Assembly (NCBI GenBank): GCA_949841355.1
Contig: CATKZP010000012.1
Coordinates: 1-64,000 of the forward strand
Direction: 5' to 3'
DNA length: 64,000 nucleotides
Source of the DNA: an uncultured Oscillospiraceae bacterium
GTDB lineage: Bacteria; Bacillota; Clostridia; Oscillospirales; Oscillospiraceae
The position numbers were made by a program, and so were the translations under genes. Positions 1 to 8,735 of this stretch are shown here, piece by piece (position 1 is the stretch's first letter; each line of letters starts with the position of its first letter). The notes beneath the pieces are model-generated. The model saw only the letters and a list, made by a program, of their open reading frames with translations. It searched no databases and was not told where the DNA came from.

Positions 1-62
1 GCCAGCAACAGGACGACTACTACGCCCAGGATGATGGTGAATGTAATTTTTGACTTTTTCAT
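1..62 (-). CDS. N-terminus of an exported or membrane protein (partial)
   Basis: An ATG at 60-62 on the minus strand opens a frame that runs off the window edge after about 20 codons. The visible residues are two lysines, a few polar residues, then a long Ile/Val/Leu stretch. This is either a signal peptide or an N-terminal membrane anchor. A good ribosome site, GGGAGGAG at 69-76, lies 6 bases upstream, and a near-consensus promoter precedes it, so the start is reliable. Anchors of this type occur in LemA-like and many other proteins, so no function is assigned. Confidence 0.7.
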   Translation of the reverse strand, partial: MKKSKITFTIILGVVVVLLL

Positions 63-126
63 AACAAGCTCCTCCCAACAGATGAGACATATTTATCTTG
101 AGACTTATTTCTCTCTTGATGAGATG

Positions 127-155
127 AATATATCACTTCTTGCCGGAGCTGTCAA
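127..155 (-). promoter_or_regulatory. Sigma-A-type promoter of the partial gene at 1-62
   Basis: On the minus strand, TTGACA (150-155) and TATATT (127-132) are separated by exactly 17 bases. The promoter points to the truncated gene at the window start and leaves a leader of about 60 bases. It lies in the A+T-rich gap after groEL. Confidence 0.75.
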
Positions 156-204
156 GGGGAAAGTTACAAATAAATCACATATTATATTCCCCTGCCCAAC
201 AGGC

Positions 205-242
205 GAAAAAAGTCCCGCAGTCGCTGACAGCGGGACTTTTTT
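205..242 (-). terminator. Rho-independent terminator of groES-groEL
   Basis: AGTCCCGC (211-218) pairs with GCGGGACT (230-237). On the minus strand the stem is followed by a run of T, about 20 bases after the groEL stop. A-rich and T-rich flanks on both sides make it a possible bidirectional terminator. Confidence 0.85.
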
Positions 243-256
243 CACAGCTTTTCAGA

Positions 257-1897
<1,641 letters not shown>

Positions 1898-1913
1898 TTA
1901 AAATATTAGGTTT

Positions 1914-1937
1914 GCCTTCCCCTCCAAGGGGGAAGGC
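1914..1937 (-). other. Intercistronic hairpin between groES and groEL
   Basis: GCCTTCCCC (1914-1922) pairs with GGGGAAGGC (1929-1937) around a short loop. On the minus strand no long T run follows, so read-through into groEL is expected. It may slow polymerase or mark an RNA processing or stability point between the two cistrons. Confidence 0.5.
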
Positions 1938-1945
1938 TCTTTGTT

Positions 1946-2230
1946 TTACTCCACAATGGCCAGGATGTCGTTCTGCCGGACGATGGTGTACTCCTCGCCG
2001 TCCACCTTGACCTCGGTGCCGGAATACTTGCTGGTGAGCACCTTATCGCCCACCTTCACGGTCATGACGACCTCCTTGCCGTCTACCGTGCCGCCGGGGC
2101 CTACAGCTACCACTTCGGCCATCTCGGGCTTCTCCTTGGCGTTGGCGGTGAGGATGATGCCGCCCTTGGTCTTTTCCTCGGCCTCCAGGGCCTTGAGAAT
2201 TACGCGGTCAGACAGGGGTTTGAGATTCAT
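1946..2230 (-). CDS. groES: 10 kDa co-chaperonin GroES
   Basis: This 94-residue protein is the heptameric lid that binds GroEL and closes the folding chamber. The N-terminal NLKPLSDRVILK is typical. The mobile loop (about residues 17-33) contains the hydrophobic GGIIL tripeptide region that contacts GroEL. The C-terminal half holds the beta-barrel with the conserved DILAIVE ending. The length is normal. It is the first gene of the heat-shock operon, started by ATG with an AAGGAGGAAC ribosome site, and preceded by a perfect CIRCE operator at 2312-2338. Confidence 0.98.
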   Translation of the reverse strand: MNLKPLSDRVILKALEAEEKTKGGIILTANAKEKPEMAEVVAVGPGGTVDGKEVVMTVKVGDKVLTSKYSGTEVKVDGEEYTIVRQNDILAIVE

Positions 2231-2311
2231 AACAGGGTTCCTCCTTATTTATAGTTTACGTATTCACTGTACTCGCGCCTCGCCCGCTCGCGGCGGCTCA
2301 GCGCTTTGCCG

Positions 2312-2338
2312 TTAGCACTCATTCTTCTCGAGTGCTAA
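2312..2338. promoter_or_regulatory. CIRCE operator (HrcA binding site)
   Basis: TTAGCACTC (2312-2320), nine spacer bases, then GAGTGCTAA (2330-2338). This is a perfect match to the known CIRCE inverted repeat bound by the heat-shock repressor HrcA. It lies just downstream of the groES -10 box, where bound repressor would block transcription. The hrcA gene itself is not in the window. Confidence 0.97.
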
Positions 2339-2349
2339 CCACGAATATG

Positions 2350-2378
2350 ATAATACCCTCTTTACCGGAAAAAATCAA
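2350..2378 (-). promoter_or_regulatory. Sigma-A promoter of groES-groEL
   Basis: On the minus strand, TTGATT (2373-2378) and TATTAT (2350-2355) have a 17-base spacer. The predicted transcription start falls at the edge of the CIRCE element, the usual arrangement for HrcA repression. Confidence 0.85.
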
Positions 2379-2486
2379 CCCCTAAATTCAAAAATTTTGG
2401 GGCGTCCGGTAAAAATTCACTCTCCGTTCACATTCCCCTCCCCCATCTATTTTCACCAGCGGCCCCTGACTGCTAAAATCCGGCAT

Positions 2487-2516
2487 AAAAAGACCCCGGC
2501 GCCATGGACGCCGGGG
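2487..2516 (-). terminator. Rho-independent terminator of nrdR
   Basis: CCCCGGCG (2494-2501) pairs with CGCCGGGG (2509-2516). On the minus strand the stem is followed by TCTTTTTA. It lies six bases after the nrdR stop codon. Confidence 0.88.
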
Positions 2517-2521
2517 CCGGG

Positions 2522-2977
2522 TTATTTTTCCTCCAGGAGCTTGGTCAGCTCCGCCATGAAGGTGTTGATATCCTTGAACTGCCGGTAGACCGAGGCGAAG
2601 CGCACATAGGACACCTCGTCCACATCCTTGAGCTTTTCCATCACCAGCTCACCGATCTCGGTGCTGGGCACCTCCCGCTCCATCTCGTTTTGCAGCGACT
2701 GCTCGATCTCCCCCGCCAGACGCTCCAGGGTGGACATGGGAACCGAGCGCTTCTCGCAGGATTTGAGCATACTGTTCATCAGCTTGTTCTTGTCGAAGGC
2801 CTGGCGGCTGCCGTCCCGCTTAATGACCATCAGCGGCAGGCTCTCTACGATCTCATAGGTGGTGAACCGCTTGCGGCAGGACAGGCACTCCCTGCGGCGG
2901 CGGATGCTGCTGCCCTCCTCCGCGGGACGGGAATCCACAACCTTGCTCTCCAAATGGGCGCAGTACGGGCATTTCAT
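2522..2977 (-). CDS. nrdR: Transcriptional repressor NrdR
   Basis: This 151-residue protein represses ribonucleotide reductase genes by sensing ATP/dATP. The N-terminal zinc ribbon has cysteines 3 and 6 (CPYC) and 31 and 34 (CLSC), followed by FTTYE. An ATP-cone domain covers roughly residues 46-136, including [12 protein letters not shown] and the nucleotide-binding lysines. The frame is open further upstream, but the family begins MKCPYC, so the ATG at 2975-2977 is preferred. An ATG four codons earlier sits directly against the GGAGAGG sequence and is less likely. It is a stand-alone gene with its own promoter and terminator. Its usual targets, the nrd genes, are not in the window. Confidence 0.96.
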   Translation of the reverse strand: MKCPYCAHLESKVVDSRPAEEGSSIRRRRECLSCRKRFTTYEIVESLPLMVIKRDGSRQAFDKNKLMNSMLKSCEKRSVPMSTLERLAGEIEQSLQNEMEREVPSTEIGELVMEKLKDVDEVSYVRFASVYRQFKDINTFMAELTKLLEEK

Positions 2978-3020
2978 AACAGCATCCATCCTCTCCACAC
3001 TGAAATCATACATCGTGAAC

Positions 3021-3049
3021 ATTATAACATATAGTATCATAAATGAACA
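3021..3049 (-). promoter_or_regulatory. Likely promoter of nrdR
   Basis: On the minus strand, TGTTCA (3044-3049) and TATAAT (3021-3026) are separated by 17 bases in an A+T-rich gap. The -10 box is perfect and the -35 box is weak. Confidence 0.5.
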
Positions 3050-3126
3050 CCTTTTTTCAAAAAAATTTTTCCAGCCGCATAACCAGGGACCAAGCGTGGC
3101 ATACTGTCCTGCGTGAGGTGATAATT

Positions 3127-3282
3127 ATGGACAACCGCAAGTTCAACAATCCCGAAAACAAGAACCAGCAGAACGGCCAGAACAAAAACCAGCAGGGCGG
3201 CCAGAACAAGAAGGACCAGTGCCCCGACAACAAGAAGAACTCCAGCAACCCCGAGAACAAGAACCATACCCGGGGCTACTAA
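3127..3282 (+). CDS. Small Asn/Gln/Lys-rich protein of unknown function
   Basis: A 51-residue, strongly hydrophilic protein made almost entirely of Asn, Gln, Lys, Gly, Asp and Pro, with one cysteine and the ending NKNHTRGY. The start is fixed by GAGGTG at 3115-3120, six bases before the ATG, and a terminator follows the stop directly, so this is a real gene unit. Composition and size recall small acid-soluble spore proteins, some of which end in a similar Asn-His-Thr-Arg block, but the match is too weak to assign. It has no membrane segment and is probably disordered. Confidence 0.7.
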   Translation: MDNRKFNNPENKNQQNGQNKNQQGGQNKKDQCPDNKKNSSNPENKNHTRGY

Positions 3283-3290
3283 AGCCGGCA

Positions 3291-3326
3291 AAGGCGGAGG
3301 GCGCTGCGTCCTCCGCCTTCCGTTTT
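3291..3326 (+). terminator. Terminator after the Asn/Gln-rich gene
   Basis: AAGGCGGAGG (3291-3300) pairs perfectly with CCTCCGCCTT (3310-3319), followed by CCGTTTT. The next gene's ribosome site begins right after it. Confidence 0.8.
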
Positions 3327-3342
3327 GTAAGGAGGAAGCGCC

Positions 3343-3534
3343 GTGAAACGGGAAAAACCCGACGAGCGGGAGCTGGCGGCCCGGGACCCCCGGTACCGAA
3401 AGCCCCCCTATGAGGACCTGTCCAGCCTGGTGGCCGGGCGGATGCAGGCCGGTCCCCAGTCCACGCCCCCCCGGGCGGGGTTCGAGCTGGACGACTGGCA
3501 GGACCCGGAGCTGTTCCACTCCCCTGAGCTGTAA
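3343..3534 (+). CDS. Small hypothetical protein
   Basis: A 63-residue charged protein with a GTG start, preceded by AAGGAGG at 3329-3335 at good spacing. It is rich in Arg, Glu, Asp and Pro, with no cysteine, signal peptide or membrane segment. The C-terminal part, FELDDWQDPELF, is acidic and could form a docking peptide. A terminator follows the stop at once. I do not recognise the family. The strong ribosome site and the terminator are the main evidence that it is expressed. Confidence 0.6.
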   Translation: MKREKPDERELAARDPRYRKPPYEDLSSLVAGRMQAGPQSTPPRAGFELDDWQDPELFHSPEL

Positions 3535-3537
3535 CGC

Positions 3538-3563
3538 AAAGCCCCCGCCGCGGCGGGGGCTTT
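3538..3563 (+). terminator. Terminator hairpin before galK
   Basis: AAAGCCCCCGCC (3538-3549) pairs with GGCGGGGGCTTT (3552-3563) as a near-perfect palindrome. The T-rich part comes slightly later (CTCTTTTTTC). Confidence 0.75.
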
Positions 3564-3588
3564 GTCCGTTCTCTTTTTTCTCTCTCCC

Positions 3589-3617
3589 TTGCCAAATTCT
3601 GCCCGCTGTGGTATGCT
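3589..3617 (+). promoter_or_regulatory. Promoter of galK-galT
   Basis: TTGCCA (3589-3594) and TATGCT (3612-3617) are separated by 17 bases, about 70 bases before galK. Confidence 0.7.
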
Positions 3618-3686
3618 GAGAGTGATGAATCGCAGGGCTGGCCCGCGCCATTCCCGCTCTGCCATAATAAAGACGAGGTGAGAGCG

Positions 3687-4982
3687 ATGTCTACCTGTTC
3701 CCAACTGATACATACTCTGGAATCCGGAGGCTGTGACCAAGCCTTGGCCTCCCTCTACGCCCTGGACGGCAGCGCCCAGAGGCTGGACGAGGCCCGGGCG
3801 CGGTGCGTGCGCACGGCGGAGGCCTTCGCCGCCCGCTTTGGGGCGGACGCCCAGGGCGCGGCGTTGTTTTCCGGCCCCGGCCGCACCGAGATCGGCGGCA
3901 ATCACACCGACCACCAGCACGGCCGGGTGCTGTGCGGCAGCGTGGACCTGGACATGCTGGCCTGCGCCGCCCCCAACGGGCTGGACGTGGTGCGCATCCA
4001 CTCCGAGGGCTATCCCGCGCTGGAGATCAGCCTCAGCGACCTGGCCCCCAGAAAGGAGGAGGAAAACACCTCCGCCGCCCTGGTGCGGGGCGTGGCGGCT
4101 AAAATCCGCGAGCTGGGCTATCCCCTGTCCGGCTTCGACGCCTGCGCCACCTCCACCGTGCTGTCCGGCTCCGGGCTCAGCTCCTCCGCCGCCTATGAGA
4201 CGCTGGTGGGGAACATCTTCAACCACTTCTGCTGCGGGGACAAGCTGGACCCCGTCGCCATCGCCAAAATCGGCCAGTACGCCGAAAACGTCTACTTCGG
4301 CAAGCCCTGCGGGCTGATGGACCAGATGGGTTCGTCGGTGGGCGGCGCGGTGTTCATCGACTTCAACGACCCCGCCAACCCGGTGGTGGAAAAGGTGGAC
4401 TATGACTTTACCAAATCCGGCTATGCCTTGTGCATTGTGGACACCGGCTCCAGCCACGGCGACCTGACGGACGACTACGCCGCCGTCACCCGGGAGATGG
4501 GAGCGGTGGCCGCCCACTTTGGCAAAACGGTGCTTCGGGACGTGCCCCTGGAGGACTTCCGCGCCGCCATCCCCGCCCTGCGGGATGAGTGCGGCGACCG
4601 GGCGGTGCTCCGGGCCATGCACTTCTATGACGACGACCGCACGGCAAATCTGGAGGCCGCGGCCCTCAAAAACGGGGACTTTGACTTCTTCCTGGCCCTG
4701 GTAAACCAGTCCGGGCTGTCCTCCGCCCTCCACCTGCAAAATACCTGGTCCGTCCATAACCCCCGGCAGCAGGCCATCCCCCTGGCTCTGGCGGAGGCGG
4801 AGCGGCTGCTGGACATCAGGGCGGTCCGGGTCCACGGCGGCGGCTTCGCGGGCACCATTCAGGCGTGGGTGCCCGTGGATGATCTGGAGAAGTTCAAGAC
4901 CGGCATGGAGGCCCTGCTGGGTCAGGGCAAGTGCCATGTGCTCCACATCCGCCCCCAAGGCGGCTGCGTGGTGGCGGAATAA
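3687..4982 (+). CDS. galK: Galactokinase
   Basis: This GHMP-family kinase of 431 residues phosphorylates galactose to galactose-1-phosphate in the Leloir pathway. The galactokinase signature is at residues 65-79 as GRTEIGGNHTDHQHG, a variant of the usual GR-NIIGEH-DY motif. The ATP-binding GSGLSSSAA is at 161-169, and the third GHMP motif, HGGGFAGT, is near residue 386. The ATG at 3687 is chosen because GAGGTGAG (3675-3682) precedes it. A GTG nine bases earlier overlaps that ribosome site. galT follows 14 bases later, which supports the sugar assignment. galE and a sugar transporter are absent from this locus. Confidence 0.93.
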   Translation: MSTCSQLIHTLESGGCDQALASLYALDGSAQRLDEARARCVRTAEAFAARFGADAQGAALFSGPGRTEIGGNHTDHQHGRVLCGSVDLDMLACAAPNGLDVVRIHSEGYPALEISLSDLAPRKEEENTSAALVRGVAAKIRELGYPLSGFDACATSTVLSGSGLSSSAAYETLVGNIFNHFCCGDKLDPVAIAKIGQYAENVYFGKPCGLMDQMGSSVGGAVFIDFNDPANPVVEKVDYDFTKSGYALCIVDTGSSHGDLTDDYAAVTREMGAVAAHFGKTVLRDVPLEDFRAAIPALRDECGDRAVLRAMHFYDDDRTANLEAAALKNGDFDFFLALVNQSGLSSALHLQNTWSVHNPRQQAIPLALAEAERLLDIRAVRVHGGGFAGTIQAWVPVDDLEKFKTGMEALLGQGKCHVLHIRPQGGCVVAE

Positions 4983-4996
4983 GGGAGGGAACGACG

Positions 4997-6523
4997 ATGG
5001 ATCGAAACGAAGCGATTGTCAAGCTGGCGCTCTACGCCTACCAGACCGGCCTGACCCAGGACAGCGAATATAATTGGGCCGTCAACACCATCCTGGACGC
5101 GCTGAAGCTGGACGGCTATACCGATCCCGGCCCGGATTTCTGGTCCCGGCAGATCAGAGGCCTCCACGACGGCGAGAGAATCGAGCTGGCCCCCATCCTG
5201 GAAACCCTGCTGGACGACGCCTATGAGCGGGGCGCGCTCACCGAGAACTCGGTGGTCTACCGGGACCTCTTTGACACTGAACTCATGGGACGGCTCACCC
5301 CCCGGCCCGCCCAGGTCATTGAAAAATTCCAGGCCCTGTACCGGGAGAACCCGCAGAAGGCCACCGACTGGTACTACCAGTTCAGCCAGGACACCAACTA
5401 CATCCGCCGGGACCGCATCGCCAAGGACATCCAGTGGAAGGCTCCCACCGAATACGGCGAGCTGGACATCACCGTCAACCTGTCCAAGCCGGAGAAGGAC
5501 CCCAAGGCCATCGCGGCGGCCAAAAACCTGCCCGCCTCCGCCTACCCCCGGTGCCAGCTGTGCGCCGAAAACGAGGGCTACGCGGGGCGCGTCAACCACC
5601 CCGCCCGGCAGAACCACCGCATCGTGCCCATCACCATCAACGACTCGCCCTGGTTTTTGCAGTACTCCCCTTATGTCTACTATAACGAGCACTGCATCTG
5701 CCTCAACAGCCAGCACGTGCCCATGAAAATCGACCGGGCGTGCTTTGGCAAGCTGCTGGACTTCGTGGCCCAGTTCCCCCACTACTTCGTGGGCTCCAAC
5801 GCGGACCTGCCCATCGTGGGCGGCTCCATCCTGGCCCACGACCACTTCCAGGGCGGGCGGTACGAGTTCGCCATGGCCAAGGCGCCGGTGGAGACTCCCT
5901 TCACCTTCCCTGGGTTTGAGGACGCGGAGGCCGGCATCGTGAAGTGGCCCATGTCGGTGGTGCGCATCGCCTCGGAAAATCCCCAGCGGCTCATTGAGCT
6001 GGCGGACAAAATTCTCACCGCCTGGCGGGGGTACACCGACGAGGGGGCGTTCATCTACGCCGAGACGGAGGGCGAGCCCCACAACACCATCACCCCCATC
6101 GCCCGGAAGCGGGGGGACAAATTCCAGCTGGACCTGGTGCTGCGCAACAACATCACCACCGCCGAGCACCCCCTGGGCGTCTACCACCCCCACGCCGAGC
6201 TTCACCACATCAAAAAGGAGAACATCGGCCTCATTGAGGTGATGGGGCTGGCGGTGCTCCCCGCCCGGCTCAAGGAGGAGCTGGCCGCGGTGGCGGACGG
6301 CCTGGCCCACGGCGCGGACCTGCGCGCCGGCGAGCTGACGGAAAAGCACGCCGCTTGGGCGGAGGGCTTCGCCCAGCACTACGCCATCACCCCGGACAAC
6401 GCCCTGGACATCGTGAAGGCGGAGACGGGCAAGGTATTCGCCCAGGTGCTGGAGCACTGCGGCGTGTACCCCCGAACCCCGGAGGGCCGGGATCAGTTCC
6501 TGAAGTTCCTGCGTACGATATAA
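4997..6523 (+). CDS. galT: Galactose-1-phosphate uridylyltransferase (GalT2 type)
   Basis: This 508-residue enzyme swaps UMP between UDP-glucose and galactose-1-phosphate. It is of the long Firmicutes type (about 500 residues). The catalytic HxH motif is at 280-287 as AHDHFQGG, preceded by GGSI. A Cys pair, CQLC, is at 186-189, and conserved NEHCI is near 230. The start is ATG with GGGAGGGA just upstream. The longer open frame from 4931 overlaps galK and has no ribosome site. It is co-transcribed with galK and closed by a strong terminator. Confidence 0.95.
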   Translation: MDRNEAIVKLALYAYQTGLTQDSEYNWAVNTILDALKLDGYTDPGPDFWSRQIRGLHDGERIELAPILETLLDDAYERGALTENSVVYRDLFDTELMGRLTPRPAQVIEKFQALYRENPQKATDWYYQFSQDTNYIRRDRIAKDIQWKAPTEYGELDITVNLSKPEKDPKAIAAAKNLPASAYPRCQLCAENEGYAGRVNHPARQNHRIVPITINDSPWFLQYSPYVYYNEHCICLNSQHVPMKIDRACFGKLLDFVAQFPHYFVGSNADLPIVGGSILAHDHFQGGRYEFAMAKAPVETPFTFPGFEDAEAGIVKWPMSVVRIASENPQRLIELADKILTAWRGYTDEGAFIYAETEGEPHNTITPIARKRGDKFQLDLVLRNNITTAEHPLGVYHPHAELHHIKKENIGLIEVMGLAVLPARLKEELAAVADGLAHGADLRAGELTEKHAAWAEGFAQHYAITPDNALDIVKAETGKVFAQVLEHCGVYPRTPEGRDQFLKFLRTI

Positions 6524-6528
6524 CGCAA

Positions 6529-6561
6529 AGCACCCCCGGCTGAGCCGGGGGTGCTCTTTTT
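6529..6561 (+). terminator. Terminator of galK-galT
   Basis: AGCACCCCCGGC (6529-6540) pairs perfectly with GCCGGGGGTGCT (6544-6555), followed by CTTTTT. Confidence 0.92.
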
Positions 6562-6657
6562 AGAAGCAGGAATACTTTGTGTATTTCAAGATTTTTCAAC
6601 GCAGCCAGCGGCAATTTGGGCCGTTAAGCTGGGCGCTGAGGCGATTGGTACGGCTTC
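6562..6657. other. Non-coding block between galT and the nucleotidyltransferase
   Basis: About 95 bases with no good reading frame and lower G+C than the neighbours. On the minus strand CAGCG and CGCTG can pair at a distance, and an A+T-rich tail follows. It has the look of a dispersed intergenic element rather than random spacer, but no second copy lies in this window. Confidence 0.4.
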
Positions 6658-7569
6658 TTAATCCCAGAGGCTGTCGGGGTACAGCCCTTCCGCCGTCATC
6701 CGGGCGATGGCGGCGGACACGGCGGGCTTGTCCTCCTGATAGGTAACGCCGTACCACTTGTCCCCCGAGCTCAGCGCCCGCACTGTGGCCTTTCCCTCCT
6801 GGATGAGCTGGCCCACCAGGGTGGGCAGCAGGTACTCCCCCTTCAGGGGGTTTTCGGCCAGCGCACGGTCCATAAACGCCGGGAAGCGCTCCGCCGCCCG
6901 GTCCAGCAGCGTGGGGTTGAAGCCCCAGAAGTTCATGGACACCATGGTGTCCCCGGGAAGCTGGCTCCACGTCTCCCCGCCGTCCTCGGTGAAGCGGGGG
7001 GGCGGGCCCTTCTCAATGCGGGTGCGCTCCACGATGCCGGTGAGCAGGCCGTCCTCCCCCACCTGGCACACCCCCCGGGCCACATGGCCGTAATCGGTGA
7101 CGGTGTTCTCCAGCCGGTAGGCCACCATGGCGTACTCGTCCCCCTGGGGATGGGCCAGCAGGTAGTCGTAAATCACCCGGAAGGCGGCGGGGCCGTAATA
7201 GTCGTCGGCGTTGATGATGGCAAAGGGGCCGTCCAGGAAGGGCCGGGCCGCCAGCGCCGCCTGGGCGGTGCCCCAGGGCTTGACCCGCCCCTCCGGCACG
7301 CCATACCCTTCCGGCAGGGCGTCCATGCGCTGGAAGGCGTAATGTACGTCCATGTGGCGCTCCACCCGGGAGCCGATGCGGGCCTTGAAGTCCGCCTCGA
7401 TCTCGTCCTTGATGACGAACACCACCGTCTCAAATCCGGCCCGGCGGGCGTCGTAGATGGAGTAATCCAAAATGACCTGGCCGTGCCCGCCCACGGGGTC
7501 CATCTGCTTGAGCCCGCCGTAGCGGCTGCCCATGCCCGCGGCCATGATAACCAGCGCCGGCTTTTTCAT
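6658..7569 (-). CDS. NDP-sugar pyrophosphorylase-type nucleotidyltransferase
   Basis: This 303-residue protein has the NTP-transferase fold that joins a sugar-1-phosphate to a nucleotide. The N-terminal nucleotide loop is AAGMGSRYGGLKQ (residues 10-22). The metal-binding segment INADDYYG is near residue 120. The usual uridylyltransferase product-site residues are not clear, so the sugar and base cannot be named. The start has AAGGAGG seven bases upstream. It follows the cation antiporter by 21 bases and is probably co-transcribed with it. Closeness to galK-galT hints at sugar nucleotide metabolism, but the genes converge and are separate units. Confidence 0.85.
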   Translation of the reverse strand: MKKPALVIMAAGMGSRYGGLKQMDPVGGHGQVILDYSIYDARRAGFETVVFVIKDEIEADFKARIGSRVERHMDVHYAFQRMDALPEGYGVPEGRVKPWGTAQAALAARPFLDGPFAIINADDYYGPAAFRVIYDYLLAHPQGDEYAMVAYRLENTVTDYGHVARGVCQVGEDGLLTGIVERTRIEKGPPPRFTEDGGETWSQLPGDTMVSMNFWGFNPTLLDRAAERFPAFMDRALAENPLKGEYLLPTLVGQLIQEGKATVRALSSGDKWYGVTYQEDKPAVSAAIARMTAEGLYPDSLWD

Positions 7570-7590
7570 GGAAGTGCCTCCTTTTTTCGG

Positions 7591-8565
7591 TCAGATGGTG
7601 AACTGGATGGCGCAGAACGCCCCGTAGACCAGTAGCAGCGCCGCGCCCTGGAACCGGCTGAGCTTCCCCCGCTTCAGAGCGGGGAGGGTGAGGAAGGCCA
7701 TGACGGCCAGCATCACCGGGATATCCAGCACCAGCGAGGCGTTGAGGCCGGCGATGGTGGAGTTCTGGGGGATGGAGAAGGGGGCCAGCGTCACCGACAC
7801 GCCGGACACCAGCACCAGGTTAAACAGGTTCGCTCCGATCACATTGCCCAGGGACAGCGCCCCGTGGCCCTTGATGAGGGAGGTGATGGCGGTGACCAGC
7901 TCGGGCAGAGACGTGCCCAGGGCCACGAAGGTGAGGGCGATGACCGACTCGGGCACGCCCAGGGCCTTGGCGATGAGGGTGCCGTTGTCCACCAGCAGGT
8001 CCGCGCCCACCGCGATGAGGGCCGCCCCGGCGATGAGCAGCACCACGTCCTTGAGCATGGAATTCTCCCGCTCCCCCGCCCCGTCCTGGGCTGCGGGGCG
8101 GGCCTCGGCGGAGTGAGACCTCATCTGGGCCACGGTGGCGAGCATATACACGCAGAACATGCCCAGCATAATCAGGCCGGTGACGCGGCTGAAATAGCCG
8201 GTGGTATAGGCCACCCCGGCGTAAATGGCTGCGGCGGTGAAGAAGAAGGCCACCGGCAGGCGCAGGGACTTGGGGTCCACCTTCCCCGGCCGCACCGCCA
8301 CCGTGATGGCGGCGATGAGGGCGGTATTGCAGATGACGGAGCCGATGGCGTTGCCATAGGCGATCTCGCCGTGGCCGCTCAGGGCGGAGGTGGTGGACAC
8401 CATCACCTCGGGCAGGGTGGTGCCGATGGACACCACCGTGGCGCCGATGAGCAGCTCAGGCAGGCCGAACCGCCGGGCGATGCCGGTGGCGCCGTCCACG
8501 AACCAGTCGCCCCCCTTGATGAGAAAGACCAGTCCCACGGCGAACAGAAGAACCGGGACAAGCAT
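7591..8565 (-). CDS. Calcium/sodium antiporter (YrbG/CaCA family)
   Basis: This 324-residue integral membrane protein is of the cation/Ca2+ exchanger family and is expected to exchange Ca2+ for Na+ or H+ at the cytoplasmic membrane. The two inverted alpha repeats are seen as GATVVSIGTTLPEVMVS near residue 40 and ALTFVALGTSLPELVTA near residue 205. About ten hydrophobic segments are present, with a hydrophilic linker near 140-165. The start is set by GGGAGG eight bases before the ATG at 8563-8565. An ATG five codons upstream contains that ribosome site and is rejected. It is cotranscribed with the nucleotidyltransferase. Confidence 0.9.
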   Translation of the reverse strand: MLVPVLLFAVGLVFLIKGGDWFVDGATGIARRFGLPELLIGATVVSIGTTLPEVMVSTTSALSGHGEIAYGNAIGSVICNTALIAAITVAVRPGKVDPKSLRLPVAFFFTAAAIYAGVAYTTGYFSRVTGLIMLGMFCVYMLATVAQMRSHSAEARPAAQDGAGERENSMLKDVVLLIAGAALIAVGADLLVDNGTLIAKALGVPESVIALTFVALGTSLPELVTAITSLIKGHGALSLGNVIGANLFNLVLVSGVSVTLAPFSIPQNSTIAGLNASLVLDIPVMLAVMAFLTLPALKRGKLSRFQGAALLLVYGAFCAIQFTI

Positions 8566-8628
8566 GAAATAACCTCCCAAGACCCGGCCAGAGGCTGCCA
8601 GGGTCAGGCTCGAATGTGAAGAAGCGAT

Positions 8629-8667
8629 TCAAACTCCGCGCTGCCCACCATGCGGGAGTGCAGCTCC
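8629..8667 (-). repeat. Duplicated remnant of the asnS 3' end
   Basis: This 39-base stretch closely matches 8736-8775, the last codons of asnS. Read on the minus strand it gives ELHSRMVGSAEF then a stop, against [12 protein letters not shown] in asnS. It is detached from any gene and lies 70 bases after the asnS stop. It is most simply a decaying partial duplication of the gene end. Confidence 0.75.
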
Positions 8668-8670
8668 CTC

Positions 8671-8693
8671 CCGGCGAATATCCCATTCGCCGG
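8671..8693. other. Hairpin between asnS and its duplicated tail
   Basis: CCGGCGAAT (8671-8679) pairs perfectly with ATTCGCCGG (8685-8693) over a five-base loop. No T run follows on either strand, so it is not a standard terminator. Confidence 0.55.
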
Positions 8694-8735
8694 AGAGCCG
8701 CCCAGTGCCGGCGGCAGCGGACCGTTCCCGATGGC

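Noticed and set aside
3687..3720. Reading galK as another GHMP kinase because the signature is GGNHTDHQHG
   Set aside because: All three GHMP motifs fit galactokinase and galT follows in the same operon, so the variant was accepted as galactokinase.
3408..4958. Long minus-strand frame opposite galK
   Set aside because: It lies fully on the opposite strand of a clear galactokinase, with low-complexity Gly/His/Val-rich sequence and no start signals.
8566..8735. A small gene between asnS and the antiporter
   Set aside because: The only readable piece is the duplicated asnS tail, which has no start codon or ribosome site.
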